Source of the DNA: Candidatus Methanoplasma termitum
Lineage (GTDB): Archaea; Thermoplasmatota; Thermoplasmata; Methanomassiliicoccales; Methanomethylophilaceae
Assembly (NCBI RefSeq): GCF_000800805.1
Contig: NZ_CP010070.1
Span: forward strand, 558,001-622,000
Direction: 5' to 3'
DNA length: 64,000 nt
Translations under genes and position numbers: made by a program
Shown: positions 1-15,601 of the stretch, piece by piece
Numbering within the stretch: the stretch's first letter is position 1
Layout: every line of letters starts with the position of its first letter
The notes under the pieces: model-generated
Database searches by the model: none
Seen by the model: only the letters and a program-made list of their open reading frames with translations
What the model was told of the DNA's origin: nothing

Positions 1-438
1 TCCTCCGGCACCGTCGACGCTGAACACATGGCCGCCGGTGGAGTCGTGGCCGCCCACTATCAGTCCGAGATAGAATCCGTTGCGCATGACGTTGGCGACG
101 AGTGTCGCCGCCGCTTTGACGGACATCGGGGATCCTCTTTTCATCGAATAGATGGAAACTTCGCTCTGAATGAACCTTACCATCAACTGAGCGTCGCCTA
201 CTACTCCGGCGATCGTCATTCCGAGGTTGTCTGCGAGCGGGTAGACCTTTTGAACATTGCTGTGTGCGATCATGTGGCTCATTGTCGCTCTCTGGTCGGA
301 CGCGAGGATCACACCGTCTTTTATCTTCATACCGATGGTGGTCGTTCCGGTCTTAAGCGTCTCCTCGCTGCCGGATACTTCCGGAGGCAAGGTCCTGATT
401 GTATACTCTCCAAGTTCAATTGTTTCCTCGTTGCTCAT
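1..438 (-). CDS. psmB: Proteasome beta subunit, 5' part (gene continues past window start)
   Basis: This is the N-terminal 146 codons of an archaeal 20S proteasome beta subunit, the proteolytic ring component of the cytoplasmic protein-degradation machine. The start ATG at 438-436 is followed by a propeptide of about 30 residues. The autocatalytic site reads TGTTTIG, so the mature protein would begin with the nucleophilic threonine. Downstream the conserved SDQRAT (catalytic Asp region) and QKVYP (catalytic Lys) are present, as is GVVGDAQ. The reading frame runs open to base 1, so the C-terminus lies outside. Proline and glycine usage is normal and no defect is seen. The assignment is firm. 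Whether this is the only beta subunit cannot be judged here. Confidence 0.93.
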   Translation of the reverse strand, partial: MSNEETIELGEYTIRTLPPEVSGSEETLKTGTTTIGMKIKDGVILASDQRATMSHMIAHSNVQKVYPLADNLGMTIAGVVGDAQLMVRFIQSEVSIYSMKRGSPMSVKAAATLVANVMRNGFYLGLIVGGHDSTGGHVFSVDGAGG

Positions 439-520
439 TTTTTTCCCTTCATGTAATGAAATGCAGCAAAATGCAATCTATCAGCATAACAAAGATGCTG
501 CTGACCACATTGATACTCTC

Positions 521-534
521 TCTTATATACTTTA
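521..534 (-). promoter_or_regulatory. Likely TATA box of psmB
   Basis: On the minus strand an A+T-rich block reads AAAGTATATAAGAG, a good archaeal TATA element, about 85 nt before the psmB start. This implies a 5' leader of about 55-60 nt. It is inferred from base composition and position only. Confidence 0.4.
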
Positions 535-641
535 TTAGGGTGGTTTATAGGAAACCGTCACCGTGCCGATCGGTCCTGAAGTTCACCGCTCTTTCTATAT
601 TAGCCCGAGATGAGTTGATATAACGGCGTTGTAACGGCCGC

Positions 642-701
642 TACACGGACATTTACACGGACATTTACCTGGACATTTACCTGGACATTTACCTGGACAT
701 T
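642..701. repeat. Five tandem 12-bp repeats between psmB and the cohesin gene
   Basis: Five head-to-tail 12-bp units lie here: two TACACGGACATT followed by three TACCTGGACATT. On the minus strand each later unit reads ATGTCCAGGTAA, which is a three-codon minigene. The rest of 439-853 holds no gene I can support. It contains the psmB upstream region and the 3' end of the cohesin gene transcript. Confidence 0.85.
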
Positions 702-853
702 CGAAAGTGATGAAGAGGTCATTGATGTCTGGTTATAATGGATCGTACTCCGACCAAAGCGTTTCGGCAAGCAGGAATCTTCAAAGTACAGAGACTTGAG
801 TTCAAAAAAAATGTCGGAAAAATGTTTGAGGGAAAATGTTTAGTCGGGGTCGA

Positions 854-2578
854 TCACTTGAACATTACGTTCCTGTGCACTCTCCTCTTCTCCATCTCCG
901 CGACCATCGGGAGTCCGACGGCGACTCCGGTATCCTTCGTGACGGCCGAGACGGTCACGACGGCATCTTTCTTCGCCTTGATCCTGCACTTGCCCTTCGA
1001 GTTCGTTTCCACGATACCGGACTCGGTCTTGCCGTCCTTTACTATCGTGTATGCGACCGCCGCTGCCTTCACTCCTTCGTCTCCCTGTGTCACGTTGAGG
1101 AACAATCCTCCTCTGAACCAGAACGCTATCAGGAGCAGTATCAGGAGCGCTATCAGCAACAGGGCGACCCACCAGACCCATGCACCTATGCCGCCCACAC
1201 GTTCTGTGTCAGTGGGGCCCGGTCCGGGTCCTGGGCCGGGACCAGGTCCTGGGCCTGGCTCGACGGGTTCCGCCGGAGCGGCCGTACTTTTTACCTCGAT
1301 CTTATGATCCCCGTCTACGCTGTGGAACGTGTACGAACCGGAGTTGATATCGGCTTGCGTTAAAGGCGTTACGTCCACCGTCACCGACATTATGCGGTAA
1401 CCGCTCTTCGCAGAGAAGGTGAACTTCTTATCGATGCCTCCGTTGACCGTCACCTTTCCCGATGGCGATATGGTGGAGTTGCCGTCGGCAGAGGCCGTTA
1501 TTATGTAGGTATCGGGGCCTGCCTGTATGATGTCCGGCTTCCCGCTGCCGTTGGTGTCGTATCCCCACACTGCGTAGACGGTGACGTCGGAACCGTTCAG
1601 GGTGACCGACGTTACCATGGTCGACGGAAGGGTGTCGGCCGCTCTGAGTATCGTCGATGTCTGAGTTGTGCTCCAGCCCACCAGCAGCACGTCCTCGCCG
1701 CCGACCTGCGCGTGCGTCGGGTCGGCGTAATTCGCGTCTTCCGCCTGCAGGGATGCCTCGTCGAGGTTGTAGGTGCTGTCGGGCAGGTTCGCTATGGTGT
1801 ATGAGGTGGCGCTGACGCCGAAAACACCGCCGTTCGCATTCAAGATAAGATCGTCGTAGCCGGCGTTATTGATTATGCCCCAGCCGTTGGTTGTCAGACC
1901 GGTCGTGGGGTTAATGCCGGCAATATCCGCGAACGGAATCGGAAGCCTGTAGTCACCGCCATATGAATTGAGAGTGCCGTTCCCCCCTGCGCCGACCAGC
2001 GACCAATCCTCGGTGGTTGCGGGAATGTTGGGGATGGGTGCGATCAGCAGATCGACGGTCCCATCGTAAATAGATGTTATTGGACCCATGAACGCATCGC
2101 CCCTATAGTTGTTGTCGATGAACCCTTGCTTGATCGTGAAGTTCAATATGAGCGTTACTTCACCTGCCGGATTGCCGATAGAGTTGCGCCCTACAGCGAA
2201 GTTGAGCAGCAGTGTATCGGATCCGGTGATCGGCGTATTCCAAACAACGCCCGAGGGAGCCGAATAGTTTGCCTGGGGAGTCAGTGCACCAAAGCCGGCA
2301 AAGCTCAGTTGTGTATTGTTATATACAACATACATGTTAATTCCATAAATGCCGTCCCCTTGAGGCGCATCGAACGTTGCCATGAGCGATACCGAGTCAC
2401 CTACATTCAACAACGGAGCGTGCGGTACCTGTTCTAATGTTATACTGCCTCCGTCCCCCTGGGCCGCCTGGGACTGGTGGGTGCTTATGATCCCCGCCAG
2501 TGATATGCTGAGTATTACTGCCAGTGCCGCTACGAGCACAATGGGCAGGATCTTTTTTGAATTCATTTTTTTCCTCAT
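854..2578 (-). CDS. Membrane-anchored surface protein with cohesin-like domain
   Basis: A 574-residue exported protein. Order of parts: signal peptide (residues 1-40, hydrophobic core PIVLVAALAVILSISLAG); a cohesin-like beta-sandwich at about 41-180 with the typical pattern NVGDSVSL, then IYGINMYVVYNNTQLSF; a Listeria-Bacteroides/InlB-type repeat at about 230-345 (LVGWS, then VTVYAVWGYD); an Ig-like region to about 435; a Gly-Pro linker (about 439-456); one transmembrane helix at 467-488; and an 85-residue C-terminal beta-rich domain predicted inside the cell. Start: ATG at 2578 gives MRKKMNSKK. The ATG at 2566 is an equal alternative. It lies 64 nt after the giant dockerin-bearing gene and is probably co-transcribed with it. 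The domain call is by pattern recognition and needs a profile search. The ordering suggests a cell-surface anchor for dockerin proteins. Confidence 0.65.
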   Translation of the reverse strand: MRKKMNSKKILPIVLVAALAVILSISLAGIISTHQSQAAQGDGGSITLEQVPHAPLLNVGDSVSLMATFDAPQGDGIYGINMYVVYNNTQLSFAGFGALTPQANYSAPSGVVWNTPITGSDTLLLNFAVGRNSIGNPAGEVTLILNFTIKQGFIDNNYRGDAFMGPITSIYDGTVDLLIAPIPNIPATTEDWSLVGAGGNGTLNSYGGDYRLPIPFADIAGINPTTGLTTNGWGIINNAGYDDLILNANGGVFGVSATSYTIANLPDSTYNLDEASLQAEDANYADPTHAQVGGEDVLLVGWSTTQTSTILRAADTLPSTMVTSVTLNGSDVTVYAVWGYDTNGSGKPDIIQAGPDTYIITASADGNSTISPSGKVTVNGGIDKKFTFSAKSGYRIMSVTVDVTPLTQADINSGSYTFHSVDGDHKIEVKSTAAPAEPVEPGPGPGPGPGPGPGPTDTERVGGIGAWVWWVALLLIALLILLLIAFWFRGGLFLNVTQGDEGVKAAAVAYTIVKDGKTESGIVETNSKGKCRIKAKKDAVVTVSAVTKDTGVAVGLPMVAEMEKRRVHRNVMFK

Positions 2579-2642
2579 CGATCTTCTCTTTACTTTTCCT
2601 TGATTATGTTTCAACTTATGCTTAGTGTGATCTTTACCTCTG

Positions 2643-5600
2643 TTACGACCATCCTGACGTGTCCCTGGAGAACAGCGGCGATGTGATGTATGCGTTGATC
2701 GCCGAGTAGTCCGCCACGGTGACGCTCCCGCTCCTGTTGATATCGGCCAACAAGAGCGTGTACTGATCATTCACAACAAATCCGGAAGTATCCCGGCTGA
2801 ATGCCGGAGATGTTATGTACGCATTAAGCGCGGACATGTCCGCCACGGTGATGCTTCCGTTCCTGTTTACGTCTCCTGGCACGACCACGATAACTTCCGC
2901 AAACACAGTCGGGTCTGCCTTCAGTGACACTGTCACCTTGGCCACTCCAGACTTGGCGCCGTGGATGTCAAGACCGTTCATCGTCAGGGTATCGGCGAGC
3001 GTTCCGACGCTCTCGAACCCGGCGATGTCAGTGAATGTGATGTTCACATCTGCGAGAGTGTATGCCAACAATCCGTCCGCAGTCGTCGGTGCGAGGGTGA
3101 AGAAGTTGCTGCGTGCGACACGGTTCTGTACGCCGGATGTGAATGTCTCCTTGATATCCGTCGTGCCGTAGCTCGCGCCTGCGCCGAACTTCTGCTGGAT
3201 GATCACGATGCTCGGAAGGTTGAGGGTCATGTCCAACGCTTCTAGGACATCGGGAGTGCCGTTGCCGTTGCGGTCGTATCCCCATACGGCGTAAACGGTA
3301 ACGTCACCGGCGATGTCCACGGATGTCACCGTCGCGGGAAGGGCGTTCCCCTTCTCCAATATCGTTGCGACGGCGGACCCTTCGGTCCATCCGACGAACA
3401 GAACGTCGGTGAGAGTGGTGTTGTACATCTCTTGTGCGTGTGTCGGCGTGTTGGTGACGTCGAGGGGATATCCTGTCTGCACAGGCAGGTTGTTCACAGG
3501 ACTTACCATCGCCGAGTCAAGCGTTCCGCCGTTCGGATCGTAGGTTAAAGTATATGTGTTATCGAAGACCGCGGTCAAGGTGTAGTCGGCGTCCGTGGTG
3601 AACGCGGGGTTGTTCGCAACGTTCACGTTGAATCCCGTCGGGTACGACGCTCCGGTCCAGTTATAGAACCATGATATCGAACCGTCAACTGCGGTCACGG
3701 TCACCTGATCAGTCGGCGTGAAATATCCGGTGTACGGGAGTATCGCCGTGAAGCTGGGTCCTCCTGTCACCGCTACGGTTATCGAACCGTCTCCGCCTGT
3801 GACATCCGTCTTATCCAAGGTCAGGGTCGTCGCCGTCGAAGAGTCTATGAAGCGCGCCGTCAGGGTGTAGTCGGTGTCCGTGGTGAACACCGAGTTGTTG
3901 GCGATTCCTGGGTTGAAGCCCGTTGGGAATGCCGCTCCGGTCCAGTACGAGAATACCGATGCGGACCCGCTCACCGCTGTCACGGTCACCTGGTCGGTGG
4001 GCGCGAACTTCCCCGTATAGGGGAGTATCGCAGTGAAGGTGGGTCCTCCGGTCACCGCTACGGTTATGGAACCGTCTCCGTTTGTGATATCGACCTTATC
4101 CAAAGTGAGGGTTGTCGCCGTCGAAGACTTGACAAAGCACGCCGTCAGAGTATAGTCGGTATCCATGGTGAAGGTTGAGTTGTTTGCTATTCCTGGGTTG
4201 AAGCCTGTCGGGAATGTCGTTCCGTTCCAGTACGAGAATACTGATGCGGATCCGCTTACCGCGGTCACGGTCACCGTATCTGTGGATACGAAGTGTCCCG
4301 TATATGGCAGGGTAGCTGTGAAAGTAACGCTTCCGTTTACCGCAACGGTAATGGAACCGTCTCCGCCGGTGATGTCTGTCTTATCCAAGCTCAAGGTCTT
4401 GGTCGTTGACGAGGCAAGGAAGTTCACAGTGATGGTGTCATTCGCGGCTATTGTGAGGGAAGCGGGGCTGTATGCCAATATAACGTTGGCCGGCGTCTGG
4501 ATCATGTTGCCAAAGTAGTATCCCGAGTCGGGTGTCGCCGTGAACACGGTCGCTCCGCGTTCGCGGCCACGGTGTAAGTTCCGGCCGTGAACGTTCCGGT
4601 GACGCCGGACACGGTCGCGGAACCGCCTGCGGTGACCACGAGGGTGAAGTTGATCGTCGTTCCGGTTGGTCCCTCGGCGGCGAATGTTACCGTTACGGAT
4701 GTCATTCGCGGCTACTGTGAGGGTGGCCGGACTGTATGCCACGGTGGCCGAAGCGGAACCGGACTGTACTATGCTTATAAGATCCTGTCCGGTGCCTGGG
4801 GTAGCCGTAAACGTCAGATTATATCCGGACGATACAGGTATCGAGACAATAGACGATGTTGTTACCGTCGCTATGGTCGTTATGCCTGCCGCTACTCCGA
4901 CCGATCCGGCTCCGGAGACGTTAACTGTTATGTTGTAAGTCAGCGTTGCGTTACCCTCGAACACAGCGTAGATCGTGTCGCCGTTGGCCACGGTGTATGT
5001 GACGGGGCTGACGTTCGATAACGTTCCTGAGTTCTGCTGGAAGCTGACGAAGACGTTCGGTGATACCGCCGTTGCCGTGAAGGTCAGGCTGTATCCCGAC
5101 GCTACGGGTATAGCGACCGTAGATGTCGTTGTGACAGTCGCGACGGACGCCGCACCTGCGCTGACATTCACGGACCCTGTTCCGGTGACGTTGACGGTTA
5201 TGTTGTATGTCGTTGTCGCGCTCGAGTCGAATACCGCCTTGATCGTGTCGCCGTTGGCCACGGTGTATGTGACGGGGCTGACGTTCGATAACGTTCCTGA
5301 GTTCTGCTGGAAGCTGACGAAGACGTTCGGTGATACCGCCGTTGCCGTGAAGGTCAGGCTGTATCCCGACGCTACGGGTATAGCGACCGTAGATGTCGTT
5401 GTGACGGTTGCGACGGACGCCGCACCTGCGCTGACATTGACTGAACCTGTTCCGGTGACATTGACGGTTATGTTGTATGTCGTCGTAGCGCTCGAGTCGA
5501 ATACCGCCTTGATCGTGTCGCCGTTGGCCACGGTGTATGTGACGGGGCTGACGTTCGATAACGTTCCGGAGTTCTGCTGGAAGCTGACGAAGACGTTCGG

Positions 5601-8045
5601 TGATACCGCCGTTGCCGTGAAGGTCAGGCCGGTGCCTGCCGATACGGGCACAGCCAATGAGGTTGTGACAGATACTGTCTGCGAATATCCTGTTCCAGCT
5701 ACCGTCACGCTGCCTGTCCCGGTAATTTGGACAGTTATGTTTGTGTAAGCGGGGTCCCAGGTCATCTCCATGTTCTGGCCGGTGAGATCGGATGTCACGG
5801 TCGTGTTGATGTACGTGGACGTTACGCCGAGGTATCCTGTGTGTGTCAGGTCTGTGACGGCGACTGTTGCTCCGTAGGGTATGCCTGATATGGTGTATGC
5901 CCCTCCGGCCGTTGTGGAGACCGTCGGCTGCGCCGTTCCGTCAATTGTGTGAGTTATTACAACGCCTACTAACGGATTCTTCGCTGTGGTGTCATCGGTG
6001 ACGATACCGGATATCGAGACCTCCGTGAGCTTCACCGGCAGATATCCGTCGCCCGGGCTTGCGCTGTGGGCGTCGTAATCGCTCTGTGCGTTCATCGAAT
6101 AGATCTCGGGCTGGTCGTCCGCCACCCGTACCACCGGGTGCAGGACCGTTCCGTTCGACAGGTACACGTTGTAATCTTCCTGAGAGGCCATGCCTGGGAG
6201 CATGAAAGCGAAACTCCTGTAGCCTGCCGGCAGTTCGAGTGATGTCAACACCGTGGTGGTGTCTCCGTTGCCGTAGACGCGGAGCGTCGATGCCGACGAT
6301 GAGGAGATCGCTCTGTTCAGAACGGCGTTGACGTAATAGCCGTTGCCGTTGTTGCCTGATCTGCCAGTATGGATCGCGGGCATGTTCCCGTTCGAGTATG
6401 CCGTTACGGTCGCTGTGCTGTCGATGGTTATGTTCCCGTCAATTGCCGCGCCGCCGATAGCGGTTGCGGTCAATATGCCGCCGATTACGGATATGTTGCC
6501 GCCGATTTCACCGGACGCGCCGCCTATTCCGGCACCGGCGCTGCTTGTTGCCGTGACCGTAAGCTGGCCGTTGCCCTTTCCGACGGATGCTGCGCTGTTG
6601 ACAGTAAGAGAAGAGGTCTTTCCTCCCGCGTGCTCGGCGACGTTGATGCCGCCGTGGACGAAGCTGCCCACCGTTGTGTTGCTTACGAGATATGTTGTAT
6701 CCATAGCAAGCAGCAGAGTAACGTCCGCATTGCCTTGCAGCGTTATGTCGCCGATGAGATCTATGCTGTCGAAGACCAGAGTAACGTTCACGCCGTCCTG
6801 TATTATGATCTGGTTGAATATGGACGTGCCGTTCTTAGGCTCATTGGGATCTCCCGGCGAGCGCAGACCGCTCTGTGTGATGAGGAATACCAGACCGTCG
6901 GCGTTCGAATCGAATGTCAGCGTGCGGTCCGGGCCCGGCACTGCGCCGCCGGCATAGCCGCCGGTGCTGTACGGTTGGGTCGAACCTGCTACTGTGTACC
7001 CCACTGTCGGGTCGCTCAGTGTTGTCTCTGAAAGATCGATGGTGCCGGCGATGTCGAAGTAATATTGGAACACTACCGTATCCAACACCAGCTTGTCCAG
7101 GGGTACCGACACAGTGGCGGGAGGTACGATCGTCAATCCCGATACGGCCTTCGCCGTCACGTTGAAATGAGCGTTCGTTCCCATCTCTTCGATGATACCG
7201 TCGGAGGTGCTCTTCAGGATCGTCGTTCCGTTGAAGTCCAATGCTATGCCTGCCTTCTCGGTCATGTTGGGAATGGGTTCGTCATAGTATGTTATGGCGG
7301 GGTTGTCCCTGTCCACTCCCTTGTAGTCGCCGGTTACCTGTGTATAGACGTTGTCGATCGTATAGGATTTCACATATGTCCTTTCGATGCCTTTGCCGTC
7401 GATGTAATACACTCTCACCCAATACGTCCCGTTCTTGCTCACGTCCATCTTGTAGTTGCGTAGGTCCTGAGTGCCGCCGGGCTGTTCCGGCATGCTGTTG
7501 GTCAGGCCGGTTATTCCGGTCTTGGTATAGTTGGCGCCTCTGTCGCTGTTCGCCGCTGCGGTGAAGCCTGCGGTGAAGGTGGTCCTGCCATAGGTCGTGT
7601 CGGTCGTTCCGACTCTGTACCACTCTATGCCCTTGATATCCCTTTGAGGATACGTGATGTACTTGTTCTCCACCTTAGCGTAGAAGGTCACCGGGTCTGC
7701 GTCCGTATCCGTTATGAACGCGACGCCTGACGGGTCGGATGACAACGTCATCTTTATACCCAGAACTATAGTTAATTTGTTATCGTTGTTGGTCAGTACG
7801 TTGAAGTCCTCCACTCCGTATCCGTACATCTCGTTCTCGGCCTCGAATGTCCGCGTTCCCGAGGGCACCCATATCCAGGCCCTTCCTGTGGAATCGGTGT
7901 ATGCCTCGTAGGTGTAGCCGTCACCGGGAAGGTTCGCGACCGTTACGAGCTGATCGGGGACGATGGCGCCTTCCACTGTCTTAACGGTCACTTCCACGCA
8001 GTATACCTGCAGTGTGCCGTGGGCCGAAGTAAGCAGAGGGGTCAT
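2643..8045 (-). CDS. C-terminal part of giant adhesin-like protein, with dockerin-like pair
   Basis: An 1800-codon frame without signal peptide or ribosome binding site, so probably the 3' part of the giant gene rather than an independent gene. It contains carboxypeptidase-regulatory-like segments, a short beta-helix section with NITINGG-style repeats relatives, three 90-residue tandem repeats (nt about 4930-5740), three 95-residue repeats ending in FNPGIANNS-like tails (nt about 3555-4410) and an InlB-type repeat (FVGWTEG, VTVYAVWGYD). The last 75 residues hold two calcium loops, DVNRNGSITVAD and DINRSGSVTVAD, each followed by a helix SALNAYI or SAINAYI. This is the dockerin type I pattern. 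The stop is TAA at 2643-2645. Between about 4706 and 4555 the frame reads 48 residues of Arg/His-rich nonsense before returning. Confidence 0.7.
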   Translation of the reverse strand: MTPLLTSAHGTLQVYCVEVTVKTVEGAIVPDQLVTVANLPGDGYTYEAYTDSTGRAWIWVPSGTRTFEAENEMYGYGVEDFNVLTNNDNKLTIVLGIKMTLSSDPSGVAFITDTDADPVTFYAKVENKYITYPQRDIKGIEWYRVGTTDTTYGRTTFTAGFTAAANSDRGANYTKTGITGLTNSMPEQPGGTQDLRNYKMDVSKNGTYWVRVYYIDGKGIERTYVKSYTIDNVYTQVTGDYKGVDRDNPAITYYDEPIPNMTEKAGIALDFNGTTILKSTSDGIIEEMGTNAHFNVTAKAVSGLTIVPPATVSVPLDKLVLDTVVFQYYFDIAGTIDLSETTLSDPTVGYTVAGSTQPYSTGGYAGGAVPGPDRTLTFDSNADGLVFLITQSGLRSPGDPNEPKNGTSIFNQIIIQDGVNVTLVFDSIDLIGDITLQGNADVTLLLAMDTTYLVSNTTVGSFVHGGINVAEHAGGKTSSLTVNSAASVGKGNGQLTVTATSSAGAGIGGASGEIGGNISVIGGILTATAIGGAAIDGNITIDSTATVTAYSNGNMPAIHTGRSGNNGNGYYVNAVLNRAISSSSASTLRVYGNGDTTTVLTSLELPAGYRSFAFMLPGMASQEDYNVYLSNGTVLHPVVRVADDQPEIYSMNAQSDYDAHSASPGDGYLPVKLTEVSISGIVTDDTTAKNPLVGVVITHTIDGTAQPTVSTTAGGAYTISGIPYGATVAVTDLTHTGYLGVTSTYINTTVTSDLTGQNMEMTWDPAYTNITVQITGTGSVTVAGTGYSQTVSVTTSLAVPVSAGTGLTFTATAVSPNVFVSFQQNSGTLSNVSPVTYTVANGDTIKAVFDSSATTTYNITVNVTGTGSVNVSAGAASVATVTTTSTVAIPVASGYSLTFTATAVSPNVFVSFQQNSGTLSNVSPVTYTVANGDTIKAVFDSSATTTYNITVNVTGTGSVNVSAGAASVATVTTTSTVAIPVASGYSLTFTATAVSPNVFVSFQQNSGTLSNVSPVTYTVANGDTIYAVFEGNATLTYNITVNVSGAGSVGVAAGITTIATVTTSSIVSIPVSSGYNLTFTATPGTGQDLISIVQSGSASATVAYSPATLTVAANDIRNGNIRRRGTNRNDDQLHPRGHRRRFRDRVRRHRNVHGRNLHRGRERGATVFTATPDSGYYFGNMIQTPANVILAYSPASLTIAANDTITVNFLASSTTKTLSLDKTDITGGDGSITVAVNGSVTFTATLPYTGHFVSTDTVTVTAVSGSASVFSYWNGTTFPTGFNPGIANNSTFTMDTDYTLTACFVKSSTATTLTLDKVDITNGDGSITVAVTGGPTFTAILPYTGKFAPTDQVTVTAVSGSASVFSYWTGAAFPTGFNPGIANNSVFTTDTDYTLTARFIDSSTATTLTLDKTDVTGGDGSITVAVTGGPSFTAILPYTGYFTPTDQVTVTAVDGSISWFYNWTGASYPTGFNVNVANNPAFTTDADYTLTAVFDNTYTLTYDPNGGTLDSAMVSPVNNLPVQTGYPLDVTNTPTHAQEMYNTTLTDVLFVGWTEGSAVATILEKGNALPATVTSVDIAGDVTVYAVWGYDRNGNGTPDVLEALDMTLNLPSIVIIQQKFGAGASYGTTDIKETFTSGVQNRVARSNFFTLAPTTADGLLAYTLADVNITFTDIAGFESVGTLADTLTMNGLDIHGAKSGVAKVTVSLKADPTVFAEVIVVVPGDVNRNGSITVADMSALNAYITSPAFSRDTSGFVVNDQYTLLLADINRSGSVTVADYSAINAYITSPLFSRDTSGWS
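3555..4410. repeat. Three 285-bp tandem repeats in the giant gene
   Basis: A 285-bp (95-codon) unit recurs three times. The landmark TGTAGTCGG (TATAGTCGG in the last unit) occurs at 3581, 3866 and 4151. The units encode beta-rich modules containing GDGSITVAV and AILPYTG-like segments. Copies have diverged at many synonymous and some coding sites. Confidence 0.85.
4553..4706 (-). other. Compensated double frameshift inside the giant gene
   Basis: Read in the main frame this stretch gives an Arg/His-rich run unlike the rest of the protein. Shifted by one base it gives SVTVTFAAEGPTGTTINF and a normal Thr/Gly/Val-rich module that ends in YTVAAN. The first shift lies near 4700-4705 (one extra base or two missing). 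The second lies at CC 4555-4556, where one missing G on the coding strand would restore the frame. The net effect is zero, so the long frame survives. Confidence 0.8.
4930..5740. repeat. Three near-identical 270-bp tandem repeats in the giant gene
   Basis: The block starting CCGTTGGCCACGGTG occurs at 4981, 5251 and 5521, giving a 270-bp (90-codon) period. The copies are almost identical at the DNA level, which implies recent duplication or gene conversion. Copy number is therefore likely to vary between strains and to be hard to assemble. Each unit encodes a module containing ITVNVTGTGSV and VANGDTIKAVF. Confidence 0.9.
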
Positions 8046-8102
8046 GTTGTTGTTCGTCCTCGTGTTTCCCGTCGTCCGTCGAGAGTCCCGGAAGCTGAAT
8101 GG

Positions 8103-14725
<6,623 letters not shown>

Positions 14726-14743
14726 AATTAAACAACTCCCCAC

Positions 14744-15601
14744 TTAATGTTTTTAAAGAAATAAACACCGGCATACGCGGCCGGTCTCGCATAAGATCTT
14801 TGTGGAAAAGGTTTTGTAAAAAAAGGGTCATCGCGACCCTTTGTAATGTAATACTATGATCTGCTTTCGGCGGGTGCGCCGGCCGCAGTATCGCGGCCGT
14901 TCGGCGCTCGCATGACGGTCTTAAGATATCCGATGCGAGACGGGAAAGAACATACAGACAGAATAACCATTCGAAAATCTGCCGTACAGCCGTACGCCTG
15001 AGCGGTTCAGGAACGATGTGTTCCTCCTTGATCACGCTTAGATTTTCCTCTTTGCCGACAGTCCCCGCTTCCGTATTTACGGAAATATAACTGTGCGCCT
15101 TATGACTCGGCGGGACCGCCGTGTCACTATGCCGCAAAACAGGTAAGAAGCATGGCTCCCCCTCCACCGATTGTAAACCCCCTATCAGAGTCTCCTCCTC
15201 TCTCCGACCCGCACATTAAGTAGACCATAATAAACATTTCTCATACACCTATATCTTTGTCAACATAGTATCAAAAACATACTATTAAATATATATCCTA
15301 CATATATGAAATCGATATGGCCGGTTTTGCGGCGGGCTGCGGTCCGGTTCTGCGTCGTTATTGACGGCAACAACATTTGGGTCCGCGCTTCCGCCATACT
15401 GAGGACGCCGCATAACGTACTTCCGCTCCGCCGCCGCAGCCGGAGAAGGCGGCAAAAAAATGTAAAAATAACTACCGAAAACATCTGGTTTTGTAACAGC
15501 TTTTTATACTGTTTTTCGGGAACGGAAAAATCGATCCATCCAACTTTGGGAGGTTTAATTATGGTGAACGTCATCCTGTTTTAAGATGGGAGTTAGACCA
15601 C
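14744..15601. other. Long intergenic region with GC-rich island and A+T-rich flanks
   Basis: No gene I can support lies here. The left part holds an exact hairpin GGCCGC-AGTATC-GCGGCC near 14880-14920. 15190-15310 is A+T-rich. 15325-15460 is a G+C-rich island in which GGCTGCGG near 15340 can pair with CCGCAGCC near 15435, so a structured RNA is possible. TTTTTATAC at 15501-15509 is a plausible TATA box for nrdJ. Confidence 0.4.

Noticed and set aside
4553-4706. Programmed frameshifting in the giant gene.
   Set aside because: There is no slippery heptamer or downstream pseudoknot that I can see, and two opposite shifts would be needed.
15306-15584. A 92-codon frame before nrdJ.
   Set aside because: The Arg-rich middle comes from the GC-rich island, with no homology that I recognise and no ribosome binding site.
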